A stretch of DNA of 64,000 bases, taken from positions 1-64,000 of the forward strand of contig NZ_JACVXA010000021.1 of NCBI RefSeq assembly GCF_014903745.1, given 5' to 3'. The DNA is from Mangrovicoccus algicola. GTDB lineage: Bacteria; Pseudomonadota; Alphaproteobacteria; Rhodobacterales; Rhodobacteraceae. The notes beneath the pieces were generated by a model. It ran no database searches. It worked only from the letters and a program-made list of their open reading frames with translations, and was not told the DNA's origin. Positions 1 through 8,245 of this stretch are shown here, piece after piece. Every line of letters starts with the position of its first letter. The stretch's first letter is position 1. A program made the position numbers and the translations under genes.

Positions 1-99
1 TTCCCGTGAGGGGTGAAAACGGATCTATCAGGCATCTCGGAGCCTCCTCTGCTGGCGCACCGGCGCGGGCCGGCGCCCCGATCTCCAGGGTTTCACGAT

Positions 100-124
100 G
101 GCGGCGCCGCGGATCGGCGCCGCC
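100..124. terminator. Perfect GC hairpin downstream of the leftward dehydratase operon
   Basis: Two 10-base arms (100-109 and 115-124) are exact reverse complements around a 5-base loop, just past the stop of the leftward DHDPS-family gene. No T-run follows on the minus strand, so it may be only a 3' stabiliser or a Rho-assisted end. Nothing else is seen in bases 1-130. Confidence 0.35.
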
Positions 125-130
125 GGAAGG

Positions 131-1030
131 TCAGACAAGCCCGACCGCGGTCAGGAAGGTCTTCAGCGTGGCCTGCTGGGTGTCGGTCAGCGGCCAGGCG
201 GAGGGCGGGCGCGTGCCGCCGCAATCCGTTCCGGTGGCGATCAGCGCGGCCTTCACCCCGGTGACATTGGTGCCGTTGAGTTCCTCGGCACGGATGTCCT
301 CGAAGGATTTCATCTCCGCGATCAGACGGTTCGCCGCGGCGTAATCGCCCGCATCCAGCGCCTTGTGGATGGCGACGGACCGTTCCGGCCAGACATTGAT
401 CAGCCCCGAGGTGAAGCCGCGCGCCCCGACGGCATAGAGCGGCGGCGCCCAGACCTCGGCCAGACCGCCGACCCAGACGATCGAGGGATCGCAGGCGGCG
501 ATGGCATCGGCCAGTTTCAGCGGGTTGGGCGTCGCCCATTTCACGCCCTTGACGCCGGGCAGGTCGCACAGCGCCTTGATTTTCTGCGTGCCGATCGCGT
601 CATTGCGCAGATACAGCATGATCGGCAGCCCGCCGGAGGCCTCGTGCACCGCCCGGACGTAATCGACCGTGCCGCGCGGGCTGACGAAGGGATCCGGCGG
701 CTGGTGGATCATCAGCGCCGAGGCGCCCGCATCGGCCGAAGCCTTCGCCAGGCGGCAGGCATCGCGAATGCCGCGGCCCACGCCCGCCAGAACCGGCGCG
801 CGGCCGTCCACCATGCGGCAGACCTCTGCCGCCATGGTGCAGGCCTCGTCGGTGGTCAGCGCGTAGAATTCGCCCGTGTTGCCGTTGACCACGGGGATAT
901 GCACCCCGGCCTCCAGCGCGCGGTCGATGATCGGCTGAAGTTTCGCCGGAGCGATGTCCCCGGCCTCGTCATAGGGGGTGACGAGAATGCCCGAGATGCC
1001 GGTCAGCGCCTTGTCGAGATCGAATGCCAT
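131..1030 (-). CDS. Dihydrodipicolinate synthase family protein (probable keto-deoxy sugar-acid dehydratase/aldolase)
   Basis: This is a 299-residue TIM-barrel class I aldolase/dehydratase of the DHDPS/NAL superfamily. The phosphate/carboxylate loop GNTGEF is at about residues 50-55, the catalytic-site Tyr is Tyr140, and the Schiff-base lysine is Lys164 in GVKGVKWATPN. The start has a clear GAGGAG ribosome site. It lies 11 bp after the IlvD/Edd-type dehydratase, so the two are one leftward operon. A sugar-acid dehydratase followed by a DHDPS-family enzyme is the usual arrangement for non-phosphorylative pentonate or hexonate breakdown: the dehydratase makes a 2-keto-3-deoxy acid and this enzyme dehydrates or cleaves it. 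L-2-keto-3-deoxyarabonate dehydratase is the best guess. The substrate cannot be fixed from sequence; a true lysine-pathway DapA is unlikely given the neighbours. Confidence 0.88.
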   Translation of the reverse strand: MAFDLDKALTGISGILVTPYDEAGDIAPAKLQPIIDRALEAGVHIPVVNGNTGEFYALTTDEACTMAAEVCRMVDGRAPVLAGVGRGIRDACRLAKASADAGASALMIHQPPDPFVSPRGTVDYVRAVHEASGGLPIMLYLRNDAIGTQKIKALCDLPGVKGVKWATPNPLKLADAIAACDPSIVWVGGLAEVWAPPLYAVGARGFTSGLINVWPERSVAIHKALDAGDYAAANRLIAEMKSFEDIRAEELNGTNVTGVKAALIATGTDCGGTRPPSAWPLTDTQQATLKTFLTAVGLV

Positions 1031-1041
1031 GTCCGGCCTCC

Positions 1042-2784
1042 TCAGAAGATGTCCGGCTCGCCCGCCACGCGGCCGAAATCGGATTGCAGGTAATCGAAGT
1101 CGCAGCCCTTGTCGGCCTGGGTCACGTGACGCGAGAACATCCAGCCCCAGCCGCGTTCGTATTTCGGCTCGGGCGGGGTCCAGGCCGCCTTGCGCGCGGC
1201 GATCTCCTCCTCGGGGACCAGCATGTCGAGCCTGCGGTTCGGAACGTCAAGGCGCACGATGTCGCCGGTCTTCACCAGCGCCAGCGGCCCGCCGACGAAG
1301 CTTTCGGGGGCGACATGCAGCACGCAGGCGCCGTAGGACGTCCCCGACATGCGCGCGTCGGAAATCCGCAGCATGTCGCGATGGCCCTGCCTGATCAGCG
1401 CCTTGGGGATCGGAAGCATGCCCCATTCCGGCATGCCCGGCCCGCCCAGCGGACCGGCATTGCGCAGGATCATGACATGGTCCGGCGTGACCTCCAGATC
1501 CTCGTCATCGACGGCCTTCTTCATCTCGGGATAGCTGTCGAAAACCAGCGCCGGGCCTTCATGCACGTAGTATTTCGGATCGCAGGCGGCGGGCTTGATC
1601 ACCGCGCCGTCGGGGCACAGGTTGCCGCGCAGCACCGCCAGGGACCCCTCGTGATAGACCGGGTTCGACAGCGGCCGGATGACATCGTCGTTATAGACCT
1701 TGGCATCGGCGATGTTCTCGCCCAGCGTGCGGCCGTTCACGCCGATGCAGGTGGTGTCGAGCTTCTCCTCGATCTCCTTCATCAGCGCGCGCAGACCGCC
1801 GGCGAAGTAGAAATCCTCCATCAGGTAGCCCTTGCCCGAGGGGCGGACATTGGCGATCAGCGGCGTCGTGCGTCCCAGCGCATCGAGGTCGTCGAGGCTC
1901 AGATCGACCCCCGCGCGCCGCGCCATGGCGATCAGGTGGACGACGGCATTGGTCGAGCAGCCGGTCGCCATCGCCACGATGGCGGCATTCTGCACCGCCG
2001 CGGGGGTGATGATGCGGTCGGGGGTCAGGTCCTCCCAGACCATGTCGACGATGCGGCGGCCGCAATCGGCGCCCATGCGCTGATGCCCCGAATCCACGGC
2101 CGGGATCGAGGAGGCGCCGGGCAGGGTCAGCCCCATCGCGTCGGTGATCGCGGTCATGGTGGAGGCGGTGCCCATCGTCATGCAGACGCCGGGGCTGCGG
2201 GCGATGCCGCCCTGGATGCCCACCCATTCCTCGTCGGTGATGTTGCCAGCGCGGCGTTCATCCCAGTATTTCCAGGCATCCGACCCCGATCCCAGCCGGT
2301 TGCCCGCGTAATTGCCCGCCAGCATCGGCCCGGCCGGCAGGTAGATGAAGGGAATGCCCGCGCTGATCGCGCCCATCACCAGCCCGGGCGTGGTCTTGTC
2401 GCAGCCCCCCATCAGCACCACGCCGTCGAACGGGTGGGACCGGATCATCTCCTCGCATTCCATGGCCAGCATGTTGCGGTAGATCATCGAGGTGGGCTTG
2501 GTGAAACTCTCGTCGACGCTGAGCGAGGGCATCTCCAGCGCGAAGCCCCCCGCCTGGAACACGCCGCGTTTCACGTCCTTGGCACGTTCGCGGAAATGGC
2601 TGTGGCAGGAATTGATCTCGGACCAGGTGTTGAGAATGCCGATGACCGGCTTGTCCTTGAAATCCGCCTCCGAATAGCCGAGCTGCATCAGCCGCGACCG
2701 ATGGCCGAAGCTGCGCAGATCATCGGGGGCGAACCAGCGCGCACTGCGCAGGCCGCCGGGATCCTTGCGATCCGCATCTTTCAT
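1042..2784 (-). CDS. IlvD/Edd family sugar-acid dehydratase (L-arabinonate dehydratase-like)
   Basis: This 580-residue dehydratase removes water from an aldonic acid to give a 2-keto-3-deoxy acid. The start is Met at 2784, which has a GGGAGG site; an in-frame ATG 57 bases upstream lacks one and overlaps the promoter. The three iron-sulfur cysteines of the family are visible: Cys60 (NSCHSHF), Cys128 (MGGCDKTTPG) and Cys201 (GVCMTMGTAS). Length and cysteine positions fit the 2Fe-2S L-arabinonate/D-xylonate dehydratase branch rather than the longer Edd or the branched-chain IlvD. It is cotranscribed with the DHDPS-family gene downstream and is divergent from the tripartite transporter genes, which probably import the substrate. 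An operator-like palindrome overlaps its promoter -10. Confidence 0.88.
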   Translation of the reverse strand: MKDADRKDPGGLRSARWFAPDDLRSFGHRSRLMQLGYSEADFKDKPVIGILNTWSEINSCHSHFRERAKDVKRGVFQAGGFALEMPSLSVDESFTKPTSMIYRNMLAMECEEMIRSHPFDGVVLMGGCDKTTPGLVMGAISAGIPFIYLPAGPMLAGNYAGNRLGSGSDAWKYWDERRAGNITDEEWVGIQGGIARSPGVCMTMGTASTMTAITDAMGLTLPGASSIPAVDSGHQRMGADCGRRIVDMVWEDLTPDRIITPAAVQNAAIVAMATGCSTNAVVHLIAMARRAGVDLSLDDLDALGRTTPLIANVRPSGKGYLMEDFYFAGGLRALMKEIEEKLDTTCIGVNGRTLGENIADAKVYNDDVIRPLSNPVYHEGSLAVLRGNLCPDGAVIKPAACDPKYYVHEGPALVFDSYPEMKKAVDDEDLEVTPDHVMILRNAGPLGGPGMPEWGMLPIPKALIRQGHRDMLRISDARMSGTSYGACVLHVAPESFVGGPLALVKTGDIVRLDVPNRRLDMLVPEEEIAARKAAWTPPEPKYERGWGWMFSRHVTQADKGCDFDYLQSDFGRVAGEPDIF

Positions 2785-2819
2785 GGAACACCCTCCCTTG
2801 GCGCGTCTGTCTTGCCATG

Positions 2820-2848
2820 ATGTATGCGCTTCCATTTTCAAAGGTCAA
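2820..2848 (-). promoter_or_regulatory. Promoter of the dehydratase operon
   Basis: On the minus strand a -35 TTGACC (2843-2848) is followed after exactly 17 bases by a -10 ATACAT (2820-2825). This puts transcription about 30 bases upstream of the chosen ATG. The -10 is covered by an operator-like palindrome at 2821-2834. Confidence 0.55.
2821..2834. promoter_or_regulatory. Operator-like site 1 (TGTATGCGCTTCCA)
   Basis: An imperfect palindrome centred on TGCGC overlaps the -10 of the leftward promoter. It matches site 2 at 2932-2945 at 12 of 14 positions. It is probably bound by the LacI regulator encoded at 6189 or the FadR-type regulator at 8977; the sequence alone does not say which. Confidence 0.45.
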
Positions 2849-2897
2849 TGCGGTTTCCGCCGAACCATAGGATTTTTAAGCGCCGAAAATTCGAATC

Positions 2898-2926
2898 TTG
2901 ACAGGTAAGACCGCGCCGTGATGATG
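2898..2926 (+). promoter_or_regulatory. Promoter of the tripartite transporter operon
   Basis: A consensus -35 TTGACA (2898-2903), a 17-base spacer and a weaker -10 ATGATG (2921-2926) predict a start near 2933 and a leader of about 90 bases before the binding-protein ATG. Operator-like site 2 falls on the predicted start point. Confidence 0.5.
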
Positions 2927-2931
2927 TCCGT

Positions 2932-2945
2932 TGTATGCGCATTCA
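2932..2945. promoter_or_regulatory. Operator-like site 2 (TGTATGCGCATTCA)
   Basis: A nearly perfect palindrome (one mismatch from TGTATGCGCATACA) lies on the predicted transcription start of the transporter operon. It repeats site 1, 111 bases away. Both promoters of the divergent region therefore carry the same element at a position suited to repression. Confidence 0.45.
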
Positions 2946-3024
2946 TTGCGCTGCGGGAATGGTGAGGGGCCGTTCCGGCACTCGGGACATCCGGCCGCCC
3001 CGAGCGGTCAAAGGGAGGAAAGAC

Positions 3025-4068
3025 ATGACATTCAACCGCAGAACCCTGCTGGCTGCAGTTTCCGCCGCCGCGATTCTGGGCCAGCCTTTCGCCGCAGCGG
3101 CCGCCGATCTGCCGCGCAACATCCGCATGGTGATCGGATCCACCTCCACCGGCGGGGACACCTACCAGTCGGCGTCGATCGTGGCCGAAGCGCTGTCGGA
3201 AAAACTGGACGTGAACATCAAGGTGGATGCCGTGGGCGCCGTGAACGGGCTCAAGGCGCTGGAGCGCGACAGCCGCGGAACCACGATCATGCTGTTCCAT
3301 GATTTCGCCTACCTGGCCGAGCTTTACGGCGGCAAGGGCTTCGTCAACCCGTTCGAGGAATTCAAGGTCGGCGCCACCATCGCGACCAATCCCGGCAATG
3401 CCTACCTGGTCGGCGCGAATTCGCCCTACCAGACCATGGAGGACATCCTGACCGCCGCCGCCGAAGGGGAGCGCGTGCGCGTGGCCATCCAGCCCGGCGG
3501 CGTCTCGGAAATCGGGTTCTCGGCGATGAAGAACGCCGCCAAGGTCCGGGCCCCCGGCTCGGAGGAAAACATCGTCGCGGTCAATACGGGCTCCCAGTCC
3601 GACAAGAACCAGGCGATGTGGGACGGGCTTGCCGATGTCATCAACGGCTCGATCCAGGCCAACGAGCAGTTCACCCAGCTCGACGGCGATGACCAGAAGG
3701 CGATGCGCTTCGTCTGGATCACCGCCTCGCCCGAGACGCTCCAGCAAGCGCCGGAGGCCGGCATGGGCCAGCTGACCCGCGACGACATGATGGACTATGC
3801 CAGTCCGGAAACCTCCGTCACGCTTGACGGCGACCAGGACTTCACCTTCGACAAGGAATTCTTCCTGATCTACAACAAGGACATGGACGAGGCCATGATC
3901 GAGGCCATCGACCAGGCCCTGGCCGAGATCTACCAGGACGGCGCCATCCAGGAGAAGCAGACCGCCGCGTTCTTCACGCCCAACTTCCGCCCCACCGCCG
4001 AGGCGGCCGAGCACCTGGAAGAGAAGCGCGAGACCTACAAGAAGGTCATCTCGGAAATCTCCGGCTGA
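3025..4068 (+). CDS. tctC: Tripartite tricarboxylate transporter substrate-binding protein (TctC family)
   Basis: This 347-residue periplasmic binding protein captures a carboxylate-type solute for the TctAB permease. The start at 3025 has an AAGGGAGGAA site and opens a typical signal peptide (NRR, then a hydrophobic stretch ending AAAAA around residue 27). In-frame codons further upstream lie inside the promoter and were not used. The mature part has the two-lobe Bug/TctC pattern. It is first in the order TctC-TctB-TctA, with a strong stem-loop after its stop that may let it be expressed above the membrane genes. The divergent sugar-acid dehydratase suggests an aldonic or similar sugar acid as ligand; this is inference from context. 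Confidence 0.85.
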   Translation: MTFNRRTLLAAVSAAAILGQPFAAAAADLPRNIRMVIGSTSTGGDTYQSASIVAEALSEKLDVNIKVDAVGAVNGLKALERDSRGTTIMLFHDFAYLAELYGGKGFVNPFEEFKVGATIATNPGNAYLVGANSPYQTMEDILTAAAEGERVRVAIQPGGVSEIGFSAMKNAAKVRAPGSEENIVAVNTGSQSDKNQAMWDGLADVINGSIQANEQFTQLDGDDQKAMRFVWITASPETLQQAPEAGMGQLTRDDMMDYASPETSVTLDGDQDFTFDKEFFLIYNKDMDEAMIEAIDQALAEIYQDGAIQEKQTAAFFTPNFRPTAEAAEHLEEKRETYKKVISEISG

Positions 4069-4082
4069 TCCCGGCATCATTG

Positions 4083-4113
4083 CGGGTCCCTGCCCCCGGC
4101 GGGCGGGGACCCG
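4083..4113 (+). terminator. Intercistronic stem-loop between tctC and tctB
   Basis: Arms CGGGTCCC (4083-4090) and GGGACCCG (4106-4113) pair perfectly, with a further GCCC/GGGC pairing inside. There is no T-run. It fits an mRNA-stabilising or attenuating hairpin placed after a highly expressed binding-protein gene. Confidence 0.5.
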
Positions 4114-4195
4114 TGCCGCGCCGCGCCAGCGGGCCGTGCCGCCGCGCACCGCCCGGCCCCCTGCCCTGCCATGTTCCGGACCGAAGGAGACCGCC

Positions 4196-4615
4196 ATGGG
4201 CAACCTCACCCATGTGACCATCAATTTCGACACCTCGCACCTGATCTTCCCGACGCTGATCGGCTGCATCCTGGGCCTTCTCGGCCTCGCCATCGCGATC
4301 CGCGACCGCCGGGCCATCGCCGCATCGGGGGCCCATTGGCGCGACATCCTGGGGCGCATGGACAAGCCGCGCTTCTTCGGAACGCTGGCCCTGACGATCG
4401 CCTATTTCTCGGCGATGGTGCCGGTCGGGGACATCTGGCCGAATACCGGCATGGGATTCCTGCTGTGCTCCATCCCGCTGGTCGCGGGCTCGGGGCTGCT
4501 GTTCATGCGCGAGCGCAGTTTGCGGAAGGCCGTGCCCCTGATGATCGTCGCGGTGGCCGCGCCGGTGCTGGTCTGGTGGCTCTTCACCGACCTCTTCTTC
4601 CTGACCCTGCCCTGA
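4196..4615 (+). CDS. tctB: Tripartite tricarboxylate transporter small membrane subunit (TctB family)
   Basis: This is a 139-residue integral membrane protein with four hydrophobic segments, the usual make-up of the small TctB subunit. The start at 4196 follows a CGAAGGAGACC site; an earlier in-frame codon at 4136 would add an arginine/proline-rich stretch atypical of TctB. TctB and the large TctA subunit form the secondary, ion-driven permease in the inner membrane. The gene sits between tctC (127 bp upstream, with a stem-loop in the gap) and tctA (18 bp downstream). Sequence conservation is always low in this subunit, so the call rests on size, topology and position. Confidence 0.82.
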   Translation: MGNLTHVTINFDTSHLIFPTLIGCILGLLGLAIAIRDRRAIAASGAHWRDILGRMDKPRFFGTLALTIAYFSAMVPVGDIWPNTGMGFLLCSIPLVAGSGLLFMRERSLRKAVPLMIVAVAAPVLVWWLFTDLFFLTLP

Positions 4616-4633
4616 GACCCGGGACCCCCGCCC

Positions 4634-6127
4634 ATGGACATCCTCGCCTTCATCTCCCCGCTTTTCGTGCTGCTGGTCATCGGCGGCACGCTGGTGGGCA
4701 TCATCTTCGGCGCCATTCCCGGCATGACGGCCACGATGGCCGTCGCCGTCTGCCTGCCGGTCACCTACTCGCTGGGGCTGGAGAACGGCCTGGCGCTGCT
4801 TCTCGGCCTCTATGTCGGGGGCATCTCCGGCGGGCTGGTCCCCGCCATCCTGCTGGGCATCCCCGGCACGCCCTCCTCGATCACCACGACGCTGGACGGC
4901 TATCCCATGGCCCGTGCCGGGCATGGCGAGAAGGCGCTGCGGATCGGCATCTGCGCCTCGCTGGTAGGCGGGCTGGTCTCCCTGCTGATCCTCGACCTCT
5001 TCGCCCCCACGCTGGCGGATTTCGCCATCAAGTTCTCCTATGTCGAGAAATTCCTGATCATCCTGTTCGCCCTGTCGGTCATGGCCGCGCTCAGCTCGGA
5101 CCTGCTGCTGGGCATCTTCTCGGGCTTTCTGGGCATCTTCATCTCGCTGATCGGCACCTATGACGTGACCAAGGGCGGCAATGGCGAATGGCGGCTGATC
5201 CCGCCGGGCACCAGCTACTGGCTGGAATCGGGCTTCTCGCTGCTGCCGGTGCTGATCGGGCTGTTCGGCCTCGCCGCCATCCTCGACGAGGCGGAGACCG
5301 GCATGAAGGCCGGGATGAGCCAGAAGGATGTCGATATCGGCAAGCATGAACGCTTCTCGCTGTCGATCTTCCGCGGCCAGTGGGTCAACCTGATCCGCTC
5401 CAGCTGCATCGGCACCTTCGTCGGCATCCTCCCAGGGGTCGGCGGCTCGGCGGCCTCGATCCTGAGCTATTCCAACGCCAAGACCTTCTCGCGCCACCCC
5501 GAACGCTTCGGCAAGGGCGAACCGGCCGGGGTCATGGCCTCGGAGGCGGGCAATAACGGGCTGACGGGGGGGGCGCTGGTGCCGCTGCTGTCGCTGGGCA
5601 TTCCCGGGGATTCGACCACCGCGCTGCTGATCGGGGCCTTCACGCTGCAGGGCATCCAGGTCGGGCCGCTGTTCATCGGCAACAACCCCGTGACCTGGGA
5701 CGCGATGATCTTCGCCATGCTGATCGCGAACCTGGCGATGTTCGTGCTGATGTATTTCGCCATCCGCTATTTCGCGATGGTGGTGACGATCCCCAAGCAC
5801 ATCCTGTTCCCGGTCATCCTGATGATGTGCGTGATCGGCGCCTATACCATCAATTACGGCATCATGTTCGATGTCTGGACGCTGCTGATCTTCGGCGTCT
5901 TCGGCTGGCTGATGACCAAGATCCGGCTGGAGGTCGCGCCCTTCATCATCGGCTTCATCCTCGGCCCCTCCGCCGAAGTCTACTTCGTCAAGACGCTGGA
6001 AAGCTTCGGCGACCTGACGGTGTTCTTCACGAAAAGCTGGATCGCGGTGCTTCTGTGGGTGCTGATCGCCCTCTCGGTCGGCGGTTCTGCCTATCTGCAG
6101 ACCCGGAAGGGAAAATCCGCGCCCTGA
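4634..6127 (+). CDS. tctA: Tripartite tricarboxylate transporter large permease subunit (TctA family)
   Basis: This 497-residue protein with about eleven or twelve membrane spans is the transport channel of the tripartite system. The family signature is clear: GAIPGMTATM near residue 30, and GGISGGLVPAILLGIPGTP followed by a TTLDGYP motif at about 70-95. A second PGVGGSAASILSY repeat lies near residue 270, reflecting the internal duplication known for TctA. It works with TctB and the TctC binding protein. A short GC hairpin (6148-6161) separates it from the LacI gene 61 bp downstream, which may be partly cotranscribed. The solute is not determined by sequence. Confidence 0.9.
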   Translation: MDILAFISPLFVLLVIGGTLVGIIFGAIPGMTATMAVAVCLPVTYSLGLENGLALLLGLYVGGISGGLVPAILLGIPGTPSSITTTLDGYPMARAGHGEKALRIGICASLVGGLVSLLILDLFAPTLADFAIKFSYVEKFLIILFALSVMAALSSDLLLGIFSGFLGIFISLIGTYDVTKGGNGEWRLIPPGTSYWLESGFSLLPVLIGLFGLAAILDEAETGMKAGMSQKDVDIGKHERFSLSIFRGQWVNLIRSSCIGTFVGILPGVGGSAASILSYSNAKTFSRHPERFGKGEPAGVMASEAGNNGLTGGALVPLLSLGIPGDSTTALLIGAFTLQGIQVGPLFIGNNPVTWDAMIFAMLIANLAMFVLMYFAIRYFAMVVTIPKHILFPVILMMCVIGAYTINYGIMFDVWTLLIFGVFGWLMTKIRLEVAPFIIGFILGPSAEVYFVKTLESFGDLTVFFTKSWIAVLLWVLIALSVGGSAYLQTRKGKSAP

Positions 6128-6188
6128 GCCGCATCCCCCGACGCCCTGCCCCTTGCGGGGCGCTGCCGGGGCTGGAATATGACAGGCC

Positions 6189-7238
6189 ATGACCGAGACC
6201 GGCAAAGACAGCAAACCCAGACGCGGCCGCCCCCCCGAAGGCGGGCCCGTCACCATGGCGACGATCGGCAAGCTGGCCGGGGTCAGCCAGGTGACGGTGT
6301 CGCGCGCGCTGTCGAACCCCGAAAAGGTCTCGGCCGCGGCGATGGAACGGATCCAGGAGGCGATCCGCGTCACCGGCTTCGTGCCCAATGCGCTGGCCGG
6401 CGCGCTGGCCTCTCGCAAGAGCTGCCTGATCACCGCGCTGGTGCCCTCCATCACGAATGTGGTCTATTCCAGCCTCCTGCACGGCTTTTCCGAGATCATG
6501 CGCGCCGAGGGCTACCAGCTGATGGTGTCCGAAACCGGGTTCAGCCCGGAAACCGAGGAGGCGCTGATCTTCACGCACCTGTCGCGCCGTCCCGACGGGA
6601 TCCTGCTGACCGGCATCCATCACAGCGCGACGGCGCGGCGCATGCTGCTGGGCGCGGGCATCCCGGTGGTCGAATTCTGGGACATCACCGAAAGCCCGAT
6701 CGATTGCTGCGTCGGGTTTTCCCATACCGAAAGCGGGCGGCACACGGCCGAAATGGCGCATGGCTGGGGCTATCGCCGGGCCGCCACCGTCGCCGCCGGG
6801 GACCAACGCGCGCTGCGCCGCCGCGACGGGTTCCGCAACCGGTTCGCCGAGCTTTCGGGACATGCCGACATCCCTGCCATCACCGGCGAGGCAGGCCCGG
6901 CCTCGCTGCAAAGCGGCCGCGCCGCGCTGGCCGCGCTGATCGAGGATCACGGTTTTTCCGGCGGGGTGATCCAGTGCAGTTCCGACCAGTCGGCGCTCGG
7001 CATCCTGACCGAGGCGCGGATCCGCGGGCTTCGCGTGCCGCAGGACGTGGCCGTGATCGGCTTCGGCGACCAGGATTACGCCGCCTTCACCGATCCGCCG
7101 CTGACCACGGTCAAGGTGGATCGCGACCGGCTGGGCCGCGCGGCGGCACGCGCGATGCTGACCCGGTTCCGCGGCGAGAGCGACCCCGATCGCGTCACGG
7201 ATATCGGCTTCGAGCTGCTGCGCCGCGCCTCGGCCTGA
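6189..7238 (+). CDS. LacI family transcriptional regulator
   Basis: This 349-residue protein has a LacI helix-turn-helix at about residues 22-60 (MATIGKLAGVSQVTVSRALS, then the hinge-helix region NALAGALAS) followed by a periplasmic-binding-protein-like sensor domain. It resembles the gluconate-repressor (GntR of the LacI family) type. A basic N-terminal extension of about 20 residues (KPRRGRPP) precedes the HTH. It follows the Tct transporter genes by 61 bp and precedes a DHDPS-family enzyme, so it most likely senses a sugar acid and represses the transporter and dehydratase operons through the two matching palindromes at 2821 and 2932. That assignment is inference. Confidence 0.88.
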   Translation: MTETGKDSKPRRGRPPEGGPVTMATIGKLAGVSQVTVSRALSNPEKVSAAAMERIQEAIRVTGFVPNALAGALASRKSCLITALVPSITNVVYSSLLHGFSEIMRAEGYQLMVSETGFSPETEEALIFTHLSRRPDGILLTGIHHSATARRMLLGAGIPVVEFWDITESPIDCCVGFSHTESGRHTAEMAHGWGYRRAATVAAGDQRALRRRDGFRNRFAELSGHADIPAITGEAGPASLQSGRAALAALIEDHGFSGGVIQCSSDQSALGILTEARIRGLRVPQDVAVIGFGDQDYAAFTDPPLTTVKVDRDRLGRAAARAMLTRFRGESDPDRVTDIGFELLRRASA

Positions 7239-7266
7239 TGGCCGGACAGGACAAGTTTCAAACAAA

Positions 7267-7295
7267 TTGACAACCTGGCCCTGCCTGCGCAGGAT
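7267..7295 (+). promoter_or_regulatory. Promoter for the second DHDPS-family gene
   Basis: A consensus -35 TTGACA (7267-7272), 17 bases, then CAGGAT (7290-7295) lies just after the LacI stop and about 47 bases upstream of the next ATG. The second DHDPS-family gene may thus be expressed apart from the transporter operon. Confidence 0.35.
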
Positions 7296-7341
7296 CGGCC
7301 CGAGCCGGGAGGCGCCGCGCCCCCGGGCAGGGAGAGAGAAC

Positions 7342-8223
7342 ATGACACGCAGGGCGCATGTCGCGCTCGTCACCTGTTTCAACGGGGACGAGACGGTCAA
7401 TTACGAAGCCACCCGCGCCCAGGCGCGCCGCCAGATCGCGGCCGGCAACGACCTGATGGTCTGCGGCACCAATGGCGATTTCACCGCGCTGACCCATGAC
7501 GAGAAGATCCGGCTATGCGCCGCCATCGCGGAGGAGGCCGGGGACAAGGTGCGGGTGATCGCCAATATCGGCTGTCCCGCCACGTTCGAGACATTGCAGC
7601 TGGCGCGCGCCGTGGACGGGCTGGGGCTGCACGGGATCGCCGCGATCACCCCCTATTTCATCGCCTGCACCCAGGCCGGGCTGATCCGCCATTTCAGCAG
7701 CCTCGCCGATGCGGTCACGACGCCGGTCTATCTCTACGACATCCCGGCACGCACCCAGAACCACATAGAGCCCGCCACCGCGCGGCATCTGGCGGGTCAC
7801 GGCAATATCGCGGGGATCAAGGATTCCGGCGGCACCGAGGCGACGGTCCTGGACTATCTGCAGGTCGCCCGCGACATGCCGGGATTCGAGGTCTATTGCG
7901 CCCCGGACCACCTGGTCCTGTGGGGGCTGCAGGAAGGCTGTGCGGGGGTGGTCTCGGGGCTGGGCAACGTGGCGCCGGAGCTGCTGGCGCGGATCGTCTC
8001 GGCCTTCAACGCCGGCGACACGGCCGCCGCGCAGGAGGCGCAGCGCGTCTTTGCCGGGCTGCGCGCCGATCTCTACGCGCTCGGATTCCCGCCCGCGATG
8101 GTGAAACGCGCCCTGTTCCTGGCCGATCCCTCGGTGGGACTGTCGCGTCAGCCCGCCCTGCTGCCCGATCCGCAGCAGGATGCCGCCATCGCCGCGATCC
8201 TGGCGGCGCGCGGACTGGACTGA
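7342..8223 (+). CDS. Dihydrodipicolinate synthase family protein (second paralogue)
   Basis: This is a 293-residue class I aldolase/dehydratase of the DHDPS/NAL fold. Visible landmarks are the loop GTNGDF at residues 42-47 (with Asp where most members have Glu), Tyr132 in YLYDIPARTQ, and the Schiff-base Lys160 in IAGIKDSGGT. The ATG at 7342 is preceded by GGGAGAGAG. It differs clearly from the DHDPS paralogue at 131-1030, so this is not a recent duplication. With the LacI gene before it and the convergent FadR-type regulator after it, it probably takes part in the same or a parallel sugar-acid pathway, cleaving or dehydrating a 2-keto-3-deoxy acid. Exact substrate unknown. Confidence 0.85.
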   Translation: MTRRAHVALVTCFNGDETVNYEATRAQARRQIAAGNDLMVCGTNGDFTALTHDEKIRLCAAIAEEAGDKVRVIANIGCPATFETLQLARAVDGLGLHGIAAITPYFIACTQAGLIRHFSSLADAVTTPVYLYDIPARTQNHIEPATARHLAGHGNIAGIKDSGGTEATVLDYLQVARDMPGFEVYCAPDHLVLWGLQEGCAGVVSGLGNVAPELLARIVSAFNAGDTAAAQEAQRVFAGLRADLYALGFPPAMVKRALFLADPSVGLSRQPALLPDPQQDAAIAAILAARGLD

Positions 8224-8245
8224 GCGCGCGGCCCGCGCCGCGGGG

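Noticed and set aside
4046-6454. Long minus-strand open frame opposite tctB and tctA
   Set aside because: The product is a Gln/Asp/Arg/His-rich low-complexity sequence; the TctA signatures on the plus strand are decisive.
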